Of a stretch of 64,000 nt of DNA, positions 1-9,920 are shown piece by piece. The notes under the pieces are model-generated. The model was not told the DNA's origin. It saw only the letters and a list, made by a program, of their open reading frames with translations, and searched no databases. The stretch lies in assembly GCA_028386065.3 (NCBI GenBank), contig JAKUCV010001512.1:231771-295770 (forward strand). The letters are read 5' to 3'. Within the stretch, counting starts at the first letter, position 1; each line of letters begins with the position of its first letter. Position numbers and translations under genes: made by a program. Source of the DNA: Turnera subulata. Taxonomy: Eukaryota; Streptophyta; Magnoliopsida; Malpighiales; Passifloraceae.

Positions 1-1328
1 AAACTATTTACCTTAATTTACAAAGTCATAGTCCATATTTCAACGTAATCTGTCAAGGTGTTTTTATTTGTTTATCAAATTAATCCCCATACTATTATTA
101 TTATTTTTCAGAATTCTACATATATATATTTATTTTTATTAAAAGGACTGGGCCTGTGAATAGTATTAGCCAGCCCAGACCCAAGGGATGACCAGGTCCA
201 GGGCTGACTGGCCAACCCAAGCCAAGGCATCAGGCCCACGATCTGAGCCCGAACCAAGACTTGCCCCAGCTTCTAGTCCACACCCGGCCCGAAGCACCCC
301 AGCCCAAATCATGCCCTAACCAGAACCGGGTCAAACCCACTGTTGCCGGGTCGACCCGCTCGGTCAGATGGGTTGTCCTCAACCCGCAGCTCACCTTGGT
401 ATGGCGACGGCCAGATGGGTTGTCCTCAACCCGCAGCTCACCTTGGTGTGGCGACGACGCGGCACGGCGATGCAAGACGAGCGACGGCGGAGGCGAGGCG
501 CTGGCGAGGGAGGCGACGACTGGTGGTGTTCGTCGGCAGTAGCAGGGCGGCGGCGACGGTTGCAGTGGTCGCGCGAATTGGTGGAGATGCGACCCTGCTG
601 CTTGGTCCGGTGGTGCTGCAGCGGTGGCCGATGCGGGCAGGTGGTGGTGGCTGACCGGTGCACGCGAGCGGAAGGGAGAAGAAGAGGTGGTGACGGCGGC
701 GCTGCATGGAGATGCGTGCGGCGGTCACGCGTAAAGGAGAGGAGGAAGAAGATGGGATGGTGGTGTGATGTCGTTTTGTTTTTTTATTATTATTTATTCT
801 TTTTCTTTTCTTTTTTCTGGTTGGTTGCAGAGAATAAGAAGAAACTGGTTTATGTGTTTGCAGGCACGAGAAACGCAAAAGGCAGTATACTGGGTTTGTG
901 TGTTTTGATTGCAGAGGAAGCATGTTTTATGGCCAAAAAAAGAACAAAAACTTGTGGCAGACAAACGCAAAGAAAGAAAAGGTGTCGGTGCAACGGTTAA
1001 CTGAGCAGAATTATTGGGGTTACTGTGCATGATTAATCAGTGAAGAATCTAACCCAGCAAAAGTCCATTATGCCCTCCTACCATCCTTTAGCTTTCAAAC
1101 TAAACCAAGGGCACAATCGTCTTTTCGCAGTTTCCAAATCCTGAAAATTCCAACTCTTCCCGGAAATTCCGCAAAAATATCTGGAGTATGGAACGAGACT
1201 CGCAATTGGAATCCGATGCTCGGTTTACCATAAAATAATTACCAAAGATTATTTCCATATGGTAAATTACTGTACAAAGTCCTTTTACAGTCCCGGTAAA
1301 AATATAAATTTTTACCCTGGCTGTTACA
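1..1328 (-). mobile_element. Partial LTR, minus orientation, cut by the window edge
   Basis: The right edge (about 1280-1328) is the reverse complement of the 5' end of the LTRs at 3070 and 11186: the terminal TGTAACAGCC-type start and the following inverted TTTTTACCGGGAC motif are present. Leftwards it shows the same architecture as those LTRs: a GC-rich C/G block (about 330-760) with the conserved CAAGGTGAGC motif in reverse, then a stretch rich in GGGCC/CCAGCCC words. Two near-identical 53-bp blocks (about 367-419 and 420-472) form a short tandem duplication. No polypurine tract follows position 1328, so this is probably a 5' LTR or solo LTR of a diverged relative. ORFs here are translations of LTR sequence and are not called as genes. 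Confidence 0.7.
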
Positions 1329-1805
1329 TTATTTTAAGAAGAACTTATACATAATGAAGTCAAAGTTTTTTTTTAATACAATCTAGGCAAGCAGATACGT
1401 ATTATTTGGAATTAGTTTGTATAGTGGAATAAGAATTTATACATCATTTATTGTTGATAATATTTGTTAATACTTTGATATTCAAAATTACATGATTTTA
1501 ATTATTGAATTATATTATGGATTTTTCTATCTTGTGTCCTAAGGCACATGATAAGCCATTAAGAAAGGAAATAAAATCTCACAATTAAATCTATATTATT
1601 AATGAAGGAGATTATTAAATTGTATCGTTATTTTTATTATTATTATTCCTTTTTGTGATTGTATTTTTTTTGATAGCTTACATTAACTATTCGACTTTAC
1701 TTTAATTTTTTTTCATCATAGTTCCTGTAGACAATAGACAATAACACAACAGTCATGAATTCCTATGATAATTTCTTTCCGTTATTATTCTTTATCGAAA
1801 TCATT
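1329..1805. other. AT-rich spacer between two LTR fragments
   Basis: This is AT-rich sequence with short homopolymers. I see no ORF of note, no tRNA-like element and no clear repeat. It may be old host sequence or the decayed interior of an element. Confidence 0.5.
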
Positions 1806-3022
1806 TGAAACGCCCCGACCCGCATTTACCGTACACAATAAACACGTGTCGGAACTGTGACAACCCAACCAAAATCAAGTCCAGCATACAGTGTGTACAA
1901 TAGAAACTCGGGCCCAACAGCCCAAAATAGGAAACATCATAAATAACAAAACCGACCCAATGGCCCAATAATATCAATAAAATGCACAGCGAAAGACTTA
2001 ATAACTCACAAAACACTGTATGCGACACTGATGCAAACTATGGATCCGAGCCCTGTCCAAGGGATAACGTCGCAGCCTGTCTGGAATGCACCAATCCTGT
2101 ATCACAAATAACTCATCCTACGGGATGAAAGCCCGCAGGTGAGGGGTGAGTCCGAAGTGCTCACCGACGAAGGAAAGACAATCAATAAGCACACCAAAAT
2201 TACTCAAGTCAAAACAGGCACAACAGCCAAACCAAAAGACTCGACCCAAAACTGGACCAAGACCAAACAGACTCAACAAAAATCCGATTTCCAATTTTAT
2301 CTTTTCCGGGCCACGTCACGAATAAGCTAGGGTCAGACCTGGTTATCAACATATTCCGGGTGCCAGACCAAATCCAGGGAACCCAGGGATCGACATCCCA
2401 AAAATACGAACCCAGGGATAGACATCCCAAAAATAATCACGGGATAGACATCCCAAGCATAGACATGCTTATCACAAGAACCCAGGTCACGGCCACCACG
2501 AAACAGTCTTAAACCATCGAGTCGTACCACTACTTACCACGTGACAATTATATTATCGTTATCAAAATCAAATCACAGGGATCAACATCCCTAACCAAAA
2601 TATCGGGATAGACATCCCTATCCAAATCCAAGGATCGACATCCTCATCTCAAATTATTAATTAATCCATTATCCGTTGTACCAAAAAGACTCAAGAAAAA
2701 CGTCCAAAAACCAATCAAATTCTGGGATAAACATCCCGACTACAATCAAGACAATGGGATAAACATCCCGAAACAAACCACAACAATTGCAACAACCAAC
2801 AATGCAGTAATCAACAAACACAATAACCGAGTAATACAGGCACATATTGAAGGAAATCCATCCTCACTTTGGCCGATTACTCAACTCCGGAAACAATGAC
2901 CGGTCCGACGCCGGTTCCTCGGGAAACTGCCCGATATCCAAACCTATACAACAAAACTATATATACACATAAATGCACATAATCGGTATACTATGATGCC
3001 AAAACTGCGAAATAACCCCTCT
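1806..3022 (-). mobile_element. Truncated LTR of the same family, minus orientation
   Basis: It starts with TGAAACGCCCCGACCCG, the reverse complement of the LTR 3' terminus, and runs through reverse copies of the LTR landmarks: the GTTTACTGTGTAC box, the ATCCCGTAGGATGAG box, several degenerate copies of the 28-bp repeat (GGGATAGACATCCC words, about 2380-2460 and 2575-2770), and the box with GAGGAACCGGCGTC (about 2905-2930). Similarity to the 5' LTR of the large element fades near 3022, so the LTR 5' two-thirds are missing. No primer-binding site lies outside its 3' end, which suggests a truncated solo LTR. Confidence 0.75.
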
Positions 3023-3412
3023 AAAAGCAAAGAGTACCACTGAGCATCCTCTTAAATAAAGAACGAGAATATAACAGCCCGGGTAAAATTTTTGATTTTT
3101 ACCGGGACTGTAAAAGTCTTTTTACCGTGATTTACTGTTGAATCAATCTTGGGTAATTAATTCAAGGTAAATCGGGAGTCGTTTTTCGAAACCGAGAGTT
3201 TTCCCGCGCTCGTGATTTTCCCGTGGATTTTTCGGAACTAAGTTGGTATTTTTCGGGTATCGGAATTTCTCGGAAAAACACACCGGAAAATAACTAAGGA
3301 GGTATCAATTATTTTCTGGTCTGGACCGGACTCGCCCGTAATGCAGATGAAAATTCATTATTGATCTCACATGTTAAATAGTAAATTTTTCAGTTTTTAA
3401 GAAGAAGGCAGC

Positions 3413-3600
3413 CGGTGGAAGAGGAGAGGAAGAGAGGAAAAAAAAAGAGAGAAAGAAAAAAAAGAGAGAAAAGAAAGAAGAGAAAAAAGAGAGGAAAAGG
3501 AAAAAAAAGAGGGAAGAAAAAGAAGAAAAAAAAAAGAAACTGAAATGGTGAGAAAAGAAAAGAAAAGTAGAAGAAAAAAAAAGAGAAAAGAAGTGGGAAG
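3413..3600 (+). repeat. Purine-rich low-complexity tract in the 5' LTR
   Basis: About 190 bases consist nearly only of A and G (GAGAGGAAGAGAGGAAAA-type words). A matching tract is at about 11517-11722 in the 3' LTR. It creates long Phe/Ser/Leu-rich minus-strand ORFs that are not genes. Confidence 0.85.
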
Positions 3601-5092
3601 AGGAAGACCGGACGGCCACCCACCTACGCACCCGATTCACCCGAGCCACCTCCTCCACCGACATCACCATCAGTCACCACCGGCCACCTGCACCGCAGCC
3701 ACCGTCTTCCCCGCTGCTCGCAACGCCGCCATCTTTCCTTCGTCACGTCACACCACCACCGCTGCCAAGCCGAGCAAGCTCACCTTCCGCCGCCAGCACC
3801 TCGGCCTCTTCGCAGCGTCACCTTCCAGCCGTCGCCTTCGCCTTCCCTAGTCGTGCCGCCCGTGCTGCTCAGCGCCGTCGCCGACCCCTGCAACTCAAGG
3901 TGAGCCTTGAGAAGATGCTGACCCGGTTGTGTAATGGTACGGGTCGGGTCTGACCCGGCGTTGTAAGGTGATGGGTTATGTTTTGGGTTTGTTGGATTTG
4001 GGCGTCGCGGATTGGGCCTGGGCTTGGGCTCCTGGTCCTGACCTGTTGGGTTGTTCTGGGCTGGGCATGGGCTTACTGTTCCTGGCCCAGTCCAGTAAAA
4101 AAAAAAAAGAAAAGAAATATATATACTTAATTATTTTCTGGAATAAAATCAATTTTGAAAAAAAATAATATAATTACCTTGAGAAAATTATGATCTAATT
4201 AATTCTGGTATTTTGAAGAAAATATAAATATATATACTTTGATAAATAATTAAGATGTGCTTTGGAAAAACTATTATTATTTGGAAATATATATATACCT
4301 TGAAAATAATTTCTGGAAATTTAGTAGGTATATTATTTCTTCTAGAAAATTGTGGTTGTGGAAATTATATATAGATGTACTTTGTAAATTAAAAGTAATT
4401 ATATTTTATGTTGAAAAATATTATTATGTATACTTAGAAAAAGATAAATACTTTATAAATAATTTCTAAAAATTATAAATAGGTTATTATTTTTCTGGAA
4501 AAATTATGGAGATTATTATTTTGGAAATTATAGTTATTTTATGAAAATATTTTGGAAAGGAGTTTTAATTAAAGTATGGTACCGAAATTATATTCGGATA
4601 TACGAACGGTAAATATTTTCGGTAAATGATAGTAATAAAAGATGTGTAACCGGGATGGGATATTTCATAGTATTGGCATCATAGAATACCGATTATGTGC
4701 ATTTATGTGAGTATGTGTCGTTTTGATGTATAGGTTTGGATATCGGGCAGTTTCCCGAGGAGCCGGCGTCGGACCGGTCATTATTTCCGGAGTTGAGTAA
4801 TCGGCCAAGGTGAGGATGGATAAACCTTGATATGTGCCCGTAATGCTGTGTGTATATCTTTGTTGTTTGTGTATTTTTGTTGTTTGATTGATCTACTGGA
4901 ATAATTGTTGACTGTTACCTGATTGCTATGGAATTGTTGATGTTGTTGTTGAATCGTGTCAGACCTGTGTATGTTGTGTTGGAAATATTGCTGAACTGTT
5001 AGACATGAATAATCGGTTAACCTCACTTAGACTATTAGCGTCACAGACATTAAGTGTTGGTATGGAGTGGTCTGGTCGATGTCTGTGGTTGG

Positions 5093-5286
5093 GGGTATAC
5101 CGAATACCCAGTGGCTAGGATATGCCGAATATCCGGTTGGTACGTTGATATTTGTGGTGAGGGTATACCGAATACTCAGTGGCTCGGATATGCCGAATAT
5201 CCGGTTGGTATGTTGATGTTTGTGGTGAGGGTATACCGAATACCCAGTGGCTCGGATATGCCGAATATCCGGTTGGCATGCCGATG
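5093..5286 (+). repeat. 68-bp tandem repeat, three copies, in the 5' LTR
   Basis: Three direct copies with a 68-bp period start at 5093, 5161 and 5229, each beginning GGGTATACCGAATAC and including GGATATGCCGAATATCCGG. Each unit contains imperfect palindromes (CCGAATATCCGG). The same array is at about 13215-13408 in the 3' LTR. Being within the LTR it could affect promoter activity, but that is inference. Confidence 0.9.
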
Positions 5287-5741
5287 CCTGTTTGGATAGT
5301 GGCACTACGGACCAGCCAACACTTGATACGTGACAGGGCCAAATTAAAACTGGATAATAAAATTAACTAGACTTAGAAGGTCACACATAGAAGTATTCGT
5401 ATGTGTATGGGTTATGATTGTCCCCTTATTTATGTTCTTGGTTATGTTATATTTACGGTGCTTGTTGGCTGATGTGAAGATGGACTGTTTTGATATGTGA
5501 CTATTTGCTCTGTTGGATATGCTTTGTTGTTTGATTGAACCGTTGAATTGTGTTTGGATTTACATGACTTGCTGTTAGTGAATTGGAGTTGTTGATATGA
5601 AAATAAGTTGAGGAAATGGGCTATTGATTGATGAAAGAGGAATACTTGAGATGACGATATAATTGTCACTTGGAAAGTAGTGGTACGACTAGATGGTTAA
5701 AGACTAGTTCTGTGGTGTCATGGCCGGTTGGTTGGTTGATT

Positions 5742-5874
5742 GGGGTGTTGACCCCGGATTTGTGATATTGGGATGTTGATCCCGGATTTGTGATATTGGG
5801 ATGTTGATCCCGAATTTGTGATATTGGGATGTTGATCCCGGATTTGTGATATGGGGATGTTGATCCCGGATTGT
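5742..5874 (+). repeat. 28-bp tandem repeat, five copies, in the 5' LTR
   Basis: Five direct copies of a 28-bp unit contain the palindrome GGGATGTTGATCCC followed by GGATTTGTGATATT. The array recurs at 13864-13996 in the 3' LTR, and degenerate copies lie in the minus-strand LTR at 1806-3022. There are no unique spacers, so it is an ordinary minisatellite. Confidence 0.9.
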
Positions 5875-6542
5875 GGTTGGGCCTGGCATCCAGAATTAGT
5901 TAATAACCAGGTACGACCCTAGCTTGTCCAGTGACGGGTCGGAAGATAAAATTGGTAATAAAAATTAATAAGCATTCTTTGGTCTTAGCTTGATATGATT
6001 TAGTGAGATTCCTCTGTCGTGCTGTTTGTTGTTGGATTCCTCTGTTTTGTTGTTTGTGTTAGACTCTTCTGTTTTGATGGTTGTATTACTTCGAAAGTAT
6101 TATGGTTGATTATATATCTGTGTTTATCTTTCGTCGGTGAGCGCTTCGGACTCACCCCTTGCCTGCGGGGTTTCATCCCGTAGGATGAGTTGTTTGTAGT
6201 GCAGGAACGTACAGGGAGAGCTGATGCGTACCCTCGGACAGGACTCGGATCCATTAGTTGCATTGGGCCTTGCATATGTTGTCATGTGAGTCATAAGTCT
6301 TCCGCTGTGCATATTGTTAAGTCTTTCGCTGTGCATGTTTTTACTTTTGTTGGGCCATTGGGCTGGTTGAGTTATTACTGCTGTTATTGATGTGGGGCCG
6401 TAGGGCCATACTGCTGTTTATATTTTTGGGCTGTCGAGCCAGAATTTATGTTTTATACACTGTAAGCTGGGTTGATTGGTCGGGTTGTCACAGTTTCGGC
6501 ACGTGTTTACTGTGTACGGTAAATACGGGTCGGGGCGTTTCA

Positions 6543-6819
6543 TTTTGGTAGCGGAGCGGGCGTTAGGTCTTGTTTGGAAGTCTTTGTGTGTTTGTTGTCT
6601 TGTTTGCATAGTTCGCTCCAGTTGTTTATTATTTTATATCATTTTAGTTAGGGCATTATGGATCCAGTCAATGGATGCCAGCTGTCGCAGAACATACACA
6701 TATGAGGTAATGATGCCATAAATAAGCAAAAATGCAAATATTATTAATATTGATAATACTGATATTACAAAGAGGAATATTACATTGATTTTTGATATTT
6801 TATAAAAATAAAAATACAT
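6543..6819 (+). promoter_or_regulatory. Primer-binding-like site and untranslated leader
   Basis: TGGTAGCGGAGC (6546-6557) follows the 5' LTR after three T residues, the place where tRNA priming of minus-strand DNA starts. The initiator Met tRNA would give TGGTATCAGAGC, so this is a related variant. The same 12-mer sits next to the LTRs of three other elements here (9430-9441 in reverse, 32708-32719, 61553-61564). The rest is non-coding and is also the 3' flank of antisense gene B. Confidence 0.7.
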
Positions 6820-7263
6820 TTAACGATTCGGAACGACGTTGACACGGAAACTGTTTGGGTCGTTGTTGATGTTGACCGTGACTCTGTCGCTCCAAGAGAA
6901 CCACATGCCGCCCCTGTCGTTCTGGCTAGGAATCTCGAACCGGTTAGCTTGAGGGAACCGGAGTGGGATGAGACCGTGATCGTCCCGTGGTTGCCACTGT
7001 GTCTCCGTCAGGAGAACCATATTTGGTTTGTATTGGTTCTTCCAGTCCCTCAGAGTACGCGAGAACTCCTGGGCACGCCTTCCCCCTCCTTTGTAGTTCC
7101 ACACCAGCAGTCGTGCCTTTGGCCAAGTTGGAGGTAGCCGAGTCATTCTGGGCATGCTCTGGGCCGTCATCGAGAGCTGGTAGTAGGCACCTTGCTCTAC
7201 AGTTTGGCAAGTGGACTCCAGGTTGAACTCCTGAAGCCTCTCGGAGATGAAGAACATCACGGA

Positions 7264-7384
7264 TGAAACGCCCCGACCCGAATTTACCTTGAATTAACTA
7301 CCCAAGATTAATTCAACAGTAAATCACGGTAAATAGACTTTTACAGTCCGGTAAAAATCCAAAATTTTTACCCGGGCTGTTACA
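7264..7384 (-). repeat. 3' LTR (121 bp) of the nested element
   Basis: It is the same as 9445-9565. About 105 bases match the start of the 3.47-kb LTR and the last 17 match its end, so the middle 3.35 kb of the long LTR form has no counterpart here. Confidence 0.92.
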
Positions 7385-7527
7385 GACTACCCACCTTAAA
7401 AAGAATTTCGTCCCCGAAATTTCGTCTTATCCGTGGGTCCTACCACGATAAGCTTCTGGCACACTTTGCCAGGTGTCCAACCACAACATGAGTTACCGCT
7501 TTTACCCTTAAGCGACATCTCATCCGC

Positions 7528-7536
7528 TTATAAATA
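7528..7536 (+). promoter_or_regulatory. TATA box of antisense gene A (nested copy)
   Basis: TTATAAATA lies about 36 bp before the ATG at 7572. With a usual 25-30 bp TATA-to-start spacing the 5' leader would be very short. The box and its neighbourhood (CATCCGCTTATAAATACCAAA) are conserved upstream of the other gene A copy, which supports function. Confidence 0.6.
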
Positions 7537-7571
7537 CCAAACCCTCATGACTGGCAAACTCACACACAGTC

Positions 7572-7942
7572 ATGGATTCTCCACTCCGATCAAGGACAAC
7601 CTCAGACTCTGAAAACAACAGCTACATTGGTGGCAAAGCCTTCCCGACAAGCTCCGATGAAGAGCCTCCGAAGAAGCGGTTCAAGACAAACATCGTCGGC
7701 CTCAAGGAGCATATGGTCGTCTCTCCAAGACTGCGGAAGAAACGCGCCAGCAAGGAAGAGCCTTCTACTGATAGGAAAGGCAAAGGAACGGCGCAGAGCA
7801 GCACTCCACTTCAGACACTTTCACAGCTGAACGCTTCCCTGAAGAAGGTCAGCTCTGCGATGATGCAGATCGAAGTGGCGTGTATGGCACTCTCGTCCAA
7901 CGTAGAAAACTTAAGGAAGCTTGTAAAAGACTTAGAGAAGCA
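7572..7942 (+). CDS. Antisense gene A (nested copy), partial: small basic protein
   Basis: The first 123 codons are visible before the assembly gap at 7943. The product begins MDSPLRSRTTSDSENN and has an acidic/Ser-rich N-terminus, basic clusters (KKRFK near residue 36, RLRKKRASK near 55) that could act as nuclear localisation signals, and a C-terminal half with heptad-like hydrophobics (LSQLNASLKKV, VENLRKLVKDLEK) that suggests a coiled coil. I recognise no domain family. Compared with the copy at 10999-10622, differences include conservative changes (K/R, I/V) and a six-base in-frame indel, as expected for a protein that was under selection. It is antisense to its LTR element and has its own TATA box. 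The end is unknown; a long reading frame through the gap is an artefact. Confidence 0.65.
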
Positions 7943-8568
7943 NNNNNNNNNNNNNNNNNNNNNNNNNNNNNNNNNNNNNNNNNNNNNNNNNNNNNNNNNN
8001 NNNNNNNNNNNNNNNNNNNNNNNNNNNNNNNNNNNNNNNNNNNNNNNNNNNNNNNNNNNNNNNNNNNNNNNNNNNNNNNNNNNNNNNNNNNNNNNNNNNN
8101 NNNNNNNNNNNNNNNNNNNNNNNNNNNNNNNNNNNNNNNNNNNNNNNNNNNNNNNNNNNNNNNNNNNNNNNNNNNNNNNNNNNNNNNNNNNNNNNNNNNN
8201 NNNNNNNNNNNNNNNNNNNNNNNNNNNNNNNNNNNNNNNNNNNNNNNNNNNNNNNNNNNNNNNNNNNNNNNNNNNNNNNNNNNNNNNNNNNNNNNNNNNN
8301 NNNNNNNNNNNNNNNNNNNNNNNNNNNNNNNNNNNNNNNNNNNNNNNNNNNNNNNNNNNNNNNNNNNNNNNNNNNNNNNNNNNNNNNNNNNNNNNNNNNN
8401 NNNNNNNNNNNNNNNNNNNNNNNNNNNNNNNNNNNNNNNNNNNNNNNNNNNNNNNNNNNNNNNNNNNNNNNNNNNNNNNNNNNNNNNNNNNNNNNNNNNN
8501 NNNNNNNNNNNNNNNNNNNNNNNNNNNNNNNNNNNNNNNNNNNNNNNNNNNNNNNNNNNNNNNNNNNN
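7943..8568. other. Assembly gap (626 N)
   Basis: This is a run of N inside the nested element. It should contain the end of gene A, the A-B spacer with gene B's promoter, and the start of gene B. In the large element the corresponding interval (about 10622 down to 9690) is over 900 bases, so the gap size may be an estimate. Confidence 0.95.
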
Positions 8569-9126
8569 CTGGTCTTCGTCGACGAGCTATACTCCTCGCG
8601 ATTCTTTGTCACCCCAATGGAAGAGGTGATCTACCTGGAGGATCGCGGCACGCTGAGGACATCCTACTACGGATCGGCGAATTCCGTGATGTTCTTCATC
8701 TCCGACAGGCTTCAGGAGTTCAACCTGGAGTCCACTTGTCAGACGGTGGAGCAAGGCGCATACTACCAGCTTGCAATGACAGCCCAGAGCATACCCAGAA
8801 TGACTCGGCTACCTCCAACTTGGCCAAAAGTACGTCTGCTGGTGTGGAACTGCAGAGGAGTGGCAAGACGTGCACAGGAGTTCTCGCGAACTCTGAGGGA
8901 TTTGAAGAACCAGTACAAGCCCAATATGGTTCTTCTGACGGAGACGCAGTGGCAACCACGGGACGATCACGGTCTGATTCCACTCCGATTCCCTCAAGCT
9001 AATCGGTTCGAGATTCCTGGCCAGCGCGACAGAGGCGGCATGTGGCTTTCGTGGAGCGACAGAGTCACGGTCAACGTCAACAGTGACGCAAACAGCTTCC
9101 GTGTCAACGTCGTTGCAAACCGTTAA
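8569..9126 (+). CDS. Antisense gene B (nested copy), 5'-truncated by the gap: LINE endonuclease-like
   Basis: An open frame of 185 codons runs from the end of the gap to TAA at 9126. It includes the unknown N-terminal part (VFVDELYSSRFFVTP, then a region rich in Gln/Tyr) and the endonuclease-like C-terminal part: LLVWNCRG with the conserved Asn, YKPNMVLLTET with the metal-ligand Glu, and DRGGMWLSWSDRV. Unlike the copy in the large element this one has WNCRG intact and no frameshift in the visible part. The fold is cut short after about 110 residues, and the reverse transcriptase that follows in a LINE is missing, so it probably keeps only a binding or structural role, if any. The annotated stop is shared by both copies, so the short C-terminus is a family property. 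Confidence 0.65.
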   Translation: MVFVDELYSSRFFVTPMEEVIYLEDRGTLRTSYYGSANSVMFFISDRLQEFNLESTCQTVEQGAYYQLAMTAQSIPRMTRLPPTWPKVRLLVWNCRGVARRAQEFSRTLRDLKNQYKPNMVLLTETQWQPRDDHGLIPLRFPQANRFEIPGQRDRGGMWLSWSDRVTVNVNSDANSFRVNVVANR

Positions 9127-9444
9127 TGTATTTTCTCTTTATTTTATAAAATATCAAAAATCTATGTAATATTTCCCTTTATTTTATAAAATATCAAATA
9201 TCAATGTACTATCTCTGTTTGTAATGAAATATCAATATTATTAATAATATTTGTATTTTCGCTTATTTTGGCATCATTTACCTCATATGTGTATGCTTTG
9301 CGACAGCTGGCGTCCCTTGACTGGATCCATAATGCACTAACTAAATGATATAAAATAATAAACAACTGGAGCGAACTATGCAAACAAGGACACAAACACA
9401 CAAAGACTGCCCAACAAGACCTAACGCCCGCTCCGCTACCAAAA

Positions 9445-9565
9445 TGAAACGCCCCGACCCGAATTTACCTTGAATTAACTACCCAAGATTAATTCAACAG
9501 TAAATCACGGTAAATAGACTTTTACAGTCCGGTAAAAATCCAAAATTTTTACCCGGGCTGTTACA
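9445..9565 (-). repeat. 5' LTR (121 bp) of the nested element
   Basis: It is identical by eye to 7264-7384 and is flanked on the left by the primer-binding-like site in reverse (GCTCCGCTACCA, 9430-9441) and on the right by the target duplication ACGGA. Confidence 0.92.
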
Positions 9566-9912
9566 ACGGAGTTTGCCGAGCTGTAAAAGGAGGTCCTCAG
9601 TGTTCCATGGTCCTCTAGGAAGAACACCTCTTCCATTGGAGTGACGAAGAACCGTGACGAGTAGAGTTCGTCGACGAAGACCAGTCGGGGCATTCTGCCG
9701 AGCTCGTTTGGAAGCTCCTCTGGACGCTCGTTGACCATGTGTACGCCAGTCGGTTTCTTCTGCCAAGATTGGCAGCTTCGACGAAGAAGACTGAAGATGG
9801 AGCAGGCATCTTGATTTGGACATTTGGGGTTTTGTTTTGAACGTTGTGGTTTTGTTTTCTGAGAGTTTTGTTTGCTTTAATGCTTTTGATGATTTACACA
9901 TCACCACTCCTT

Positions 9913-9920
9913 CTTTTATA
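9913..9920 (-). promoter_or_regulatory. TATA box of antisense gene B
   Basis: TATAAAAG on the minus strand lies about 100 bp upstream of the ATG at 9809. Gene B thus appears to have its own promoter instead of being read through from gene A. Confidence 0.5.

Larger units (their letters stand above)
3070..6542 (+). repeat. 5' LTR (3473 bp) of the large element
   Basis: This is a direct repeat of 11186-14664, differing by scattered substitutions and small indels when read by eye, which implies a fairly recent insertion. In order it contains a ~110-bp terminal block shared with the 121-bp LTRs of the nested element, a purine-rich tract (about 3415-3600), a C-rich block (about 3605-3900) ending at a consensus splice-donor-like CAAGGTGAGC, an AT-rich middle (4090-4640), three 68-bp repeats (5093-5286), five 28-bp repeats (5742-5874) and the terminal block. 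The second base is A instead of the usual G. ORFs are products of the repeats. Confidence 0.9.
7264..9565 (-). mobile_element. Nested small LTR element with 121-bp LTRs, same family
   Basis: Direct repeats at 7264-7384 and 9445-9565 (121 bp each, apparently identical) start TGTAACAGCCCGGG and end CGGGGCGTTTCA when read on the minus strand. The target duplication ACGGA is exact (7259-7263 and 9566-9570). The minus-strand interior starts with TTTTGGTAGCGGAGC, identical to the large element, and ends with the same AAGGTGGGTAG polypurine region and GGGGACGAAATT box. It therefore belongs to the same family, but its LTRs are about 29 times shorter. It carries genes A and B on the plus strand, again antisense to the element. 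A 626-base gap lies inside. Confidence 0.92.
6820..9809 (-). pseudogene. Antisense gene B, LINE endonuclease-like protein, split by nested insertion
   Basis: The coding sequence lies in two parts, 9809-9566 and 7258-6820, separated by the nested element and one copy of its ACGGA duplication. Without the insert the protein would be about 226 residues. The N-terminal half (around VFVDELYSSRFF) matches no family I know. The C-terminal half has the signature of the first part of a plant LINE endonuclease domain (exonuclease-endonuclease-phosphatase fold): a LLVWN(Y/C)(K/R)G strand, a hydrophobic helix, YKPNMVLLTET with the metal-binding Glu, then RGGMWFSW. It stops about 110 residues into that domain, so the later catalytic Asp/His residues are absent and nuclease activity is unlikely. 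There is also a one-base frameshift near 9740. A TATA box (minus strand, 9920-9913) lies about 100 bp upstream. The gene runs opposite to its retrotransposon. Confidence 0.7.

Noticed and set aside
3374..3670. Phe/Ser/Leu-rich minus-strand ORFs, also at 11490-11863
   Set aside because: Translations of a purine-rich low-complexity tract in the LTRs.
5054..5299. ORFs on both strands over the 68-bp repeats (also at 13176-13427)
   Set aside because: They exist because the repeat unit lacks stops in several frames. No start context, domain or conservation outside the LTR.
5742..5874. Regular 28-bp repeats resembling a CRISPR array
   Set aside because: Units are contiguous with no unique spacers, lie inside an LTR and occur in a plant genome. 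It is a minisatellite.
7572..9002. A continuous 476-codon frame across the N run
   Set aside because: More than 200 of its codons are undetermined, and the frame after the gap differs from the real gene B frame. It is a gap artefact.
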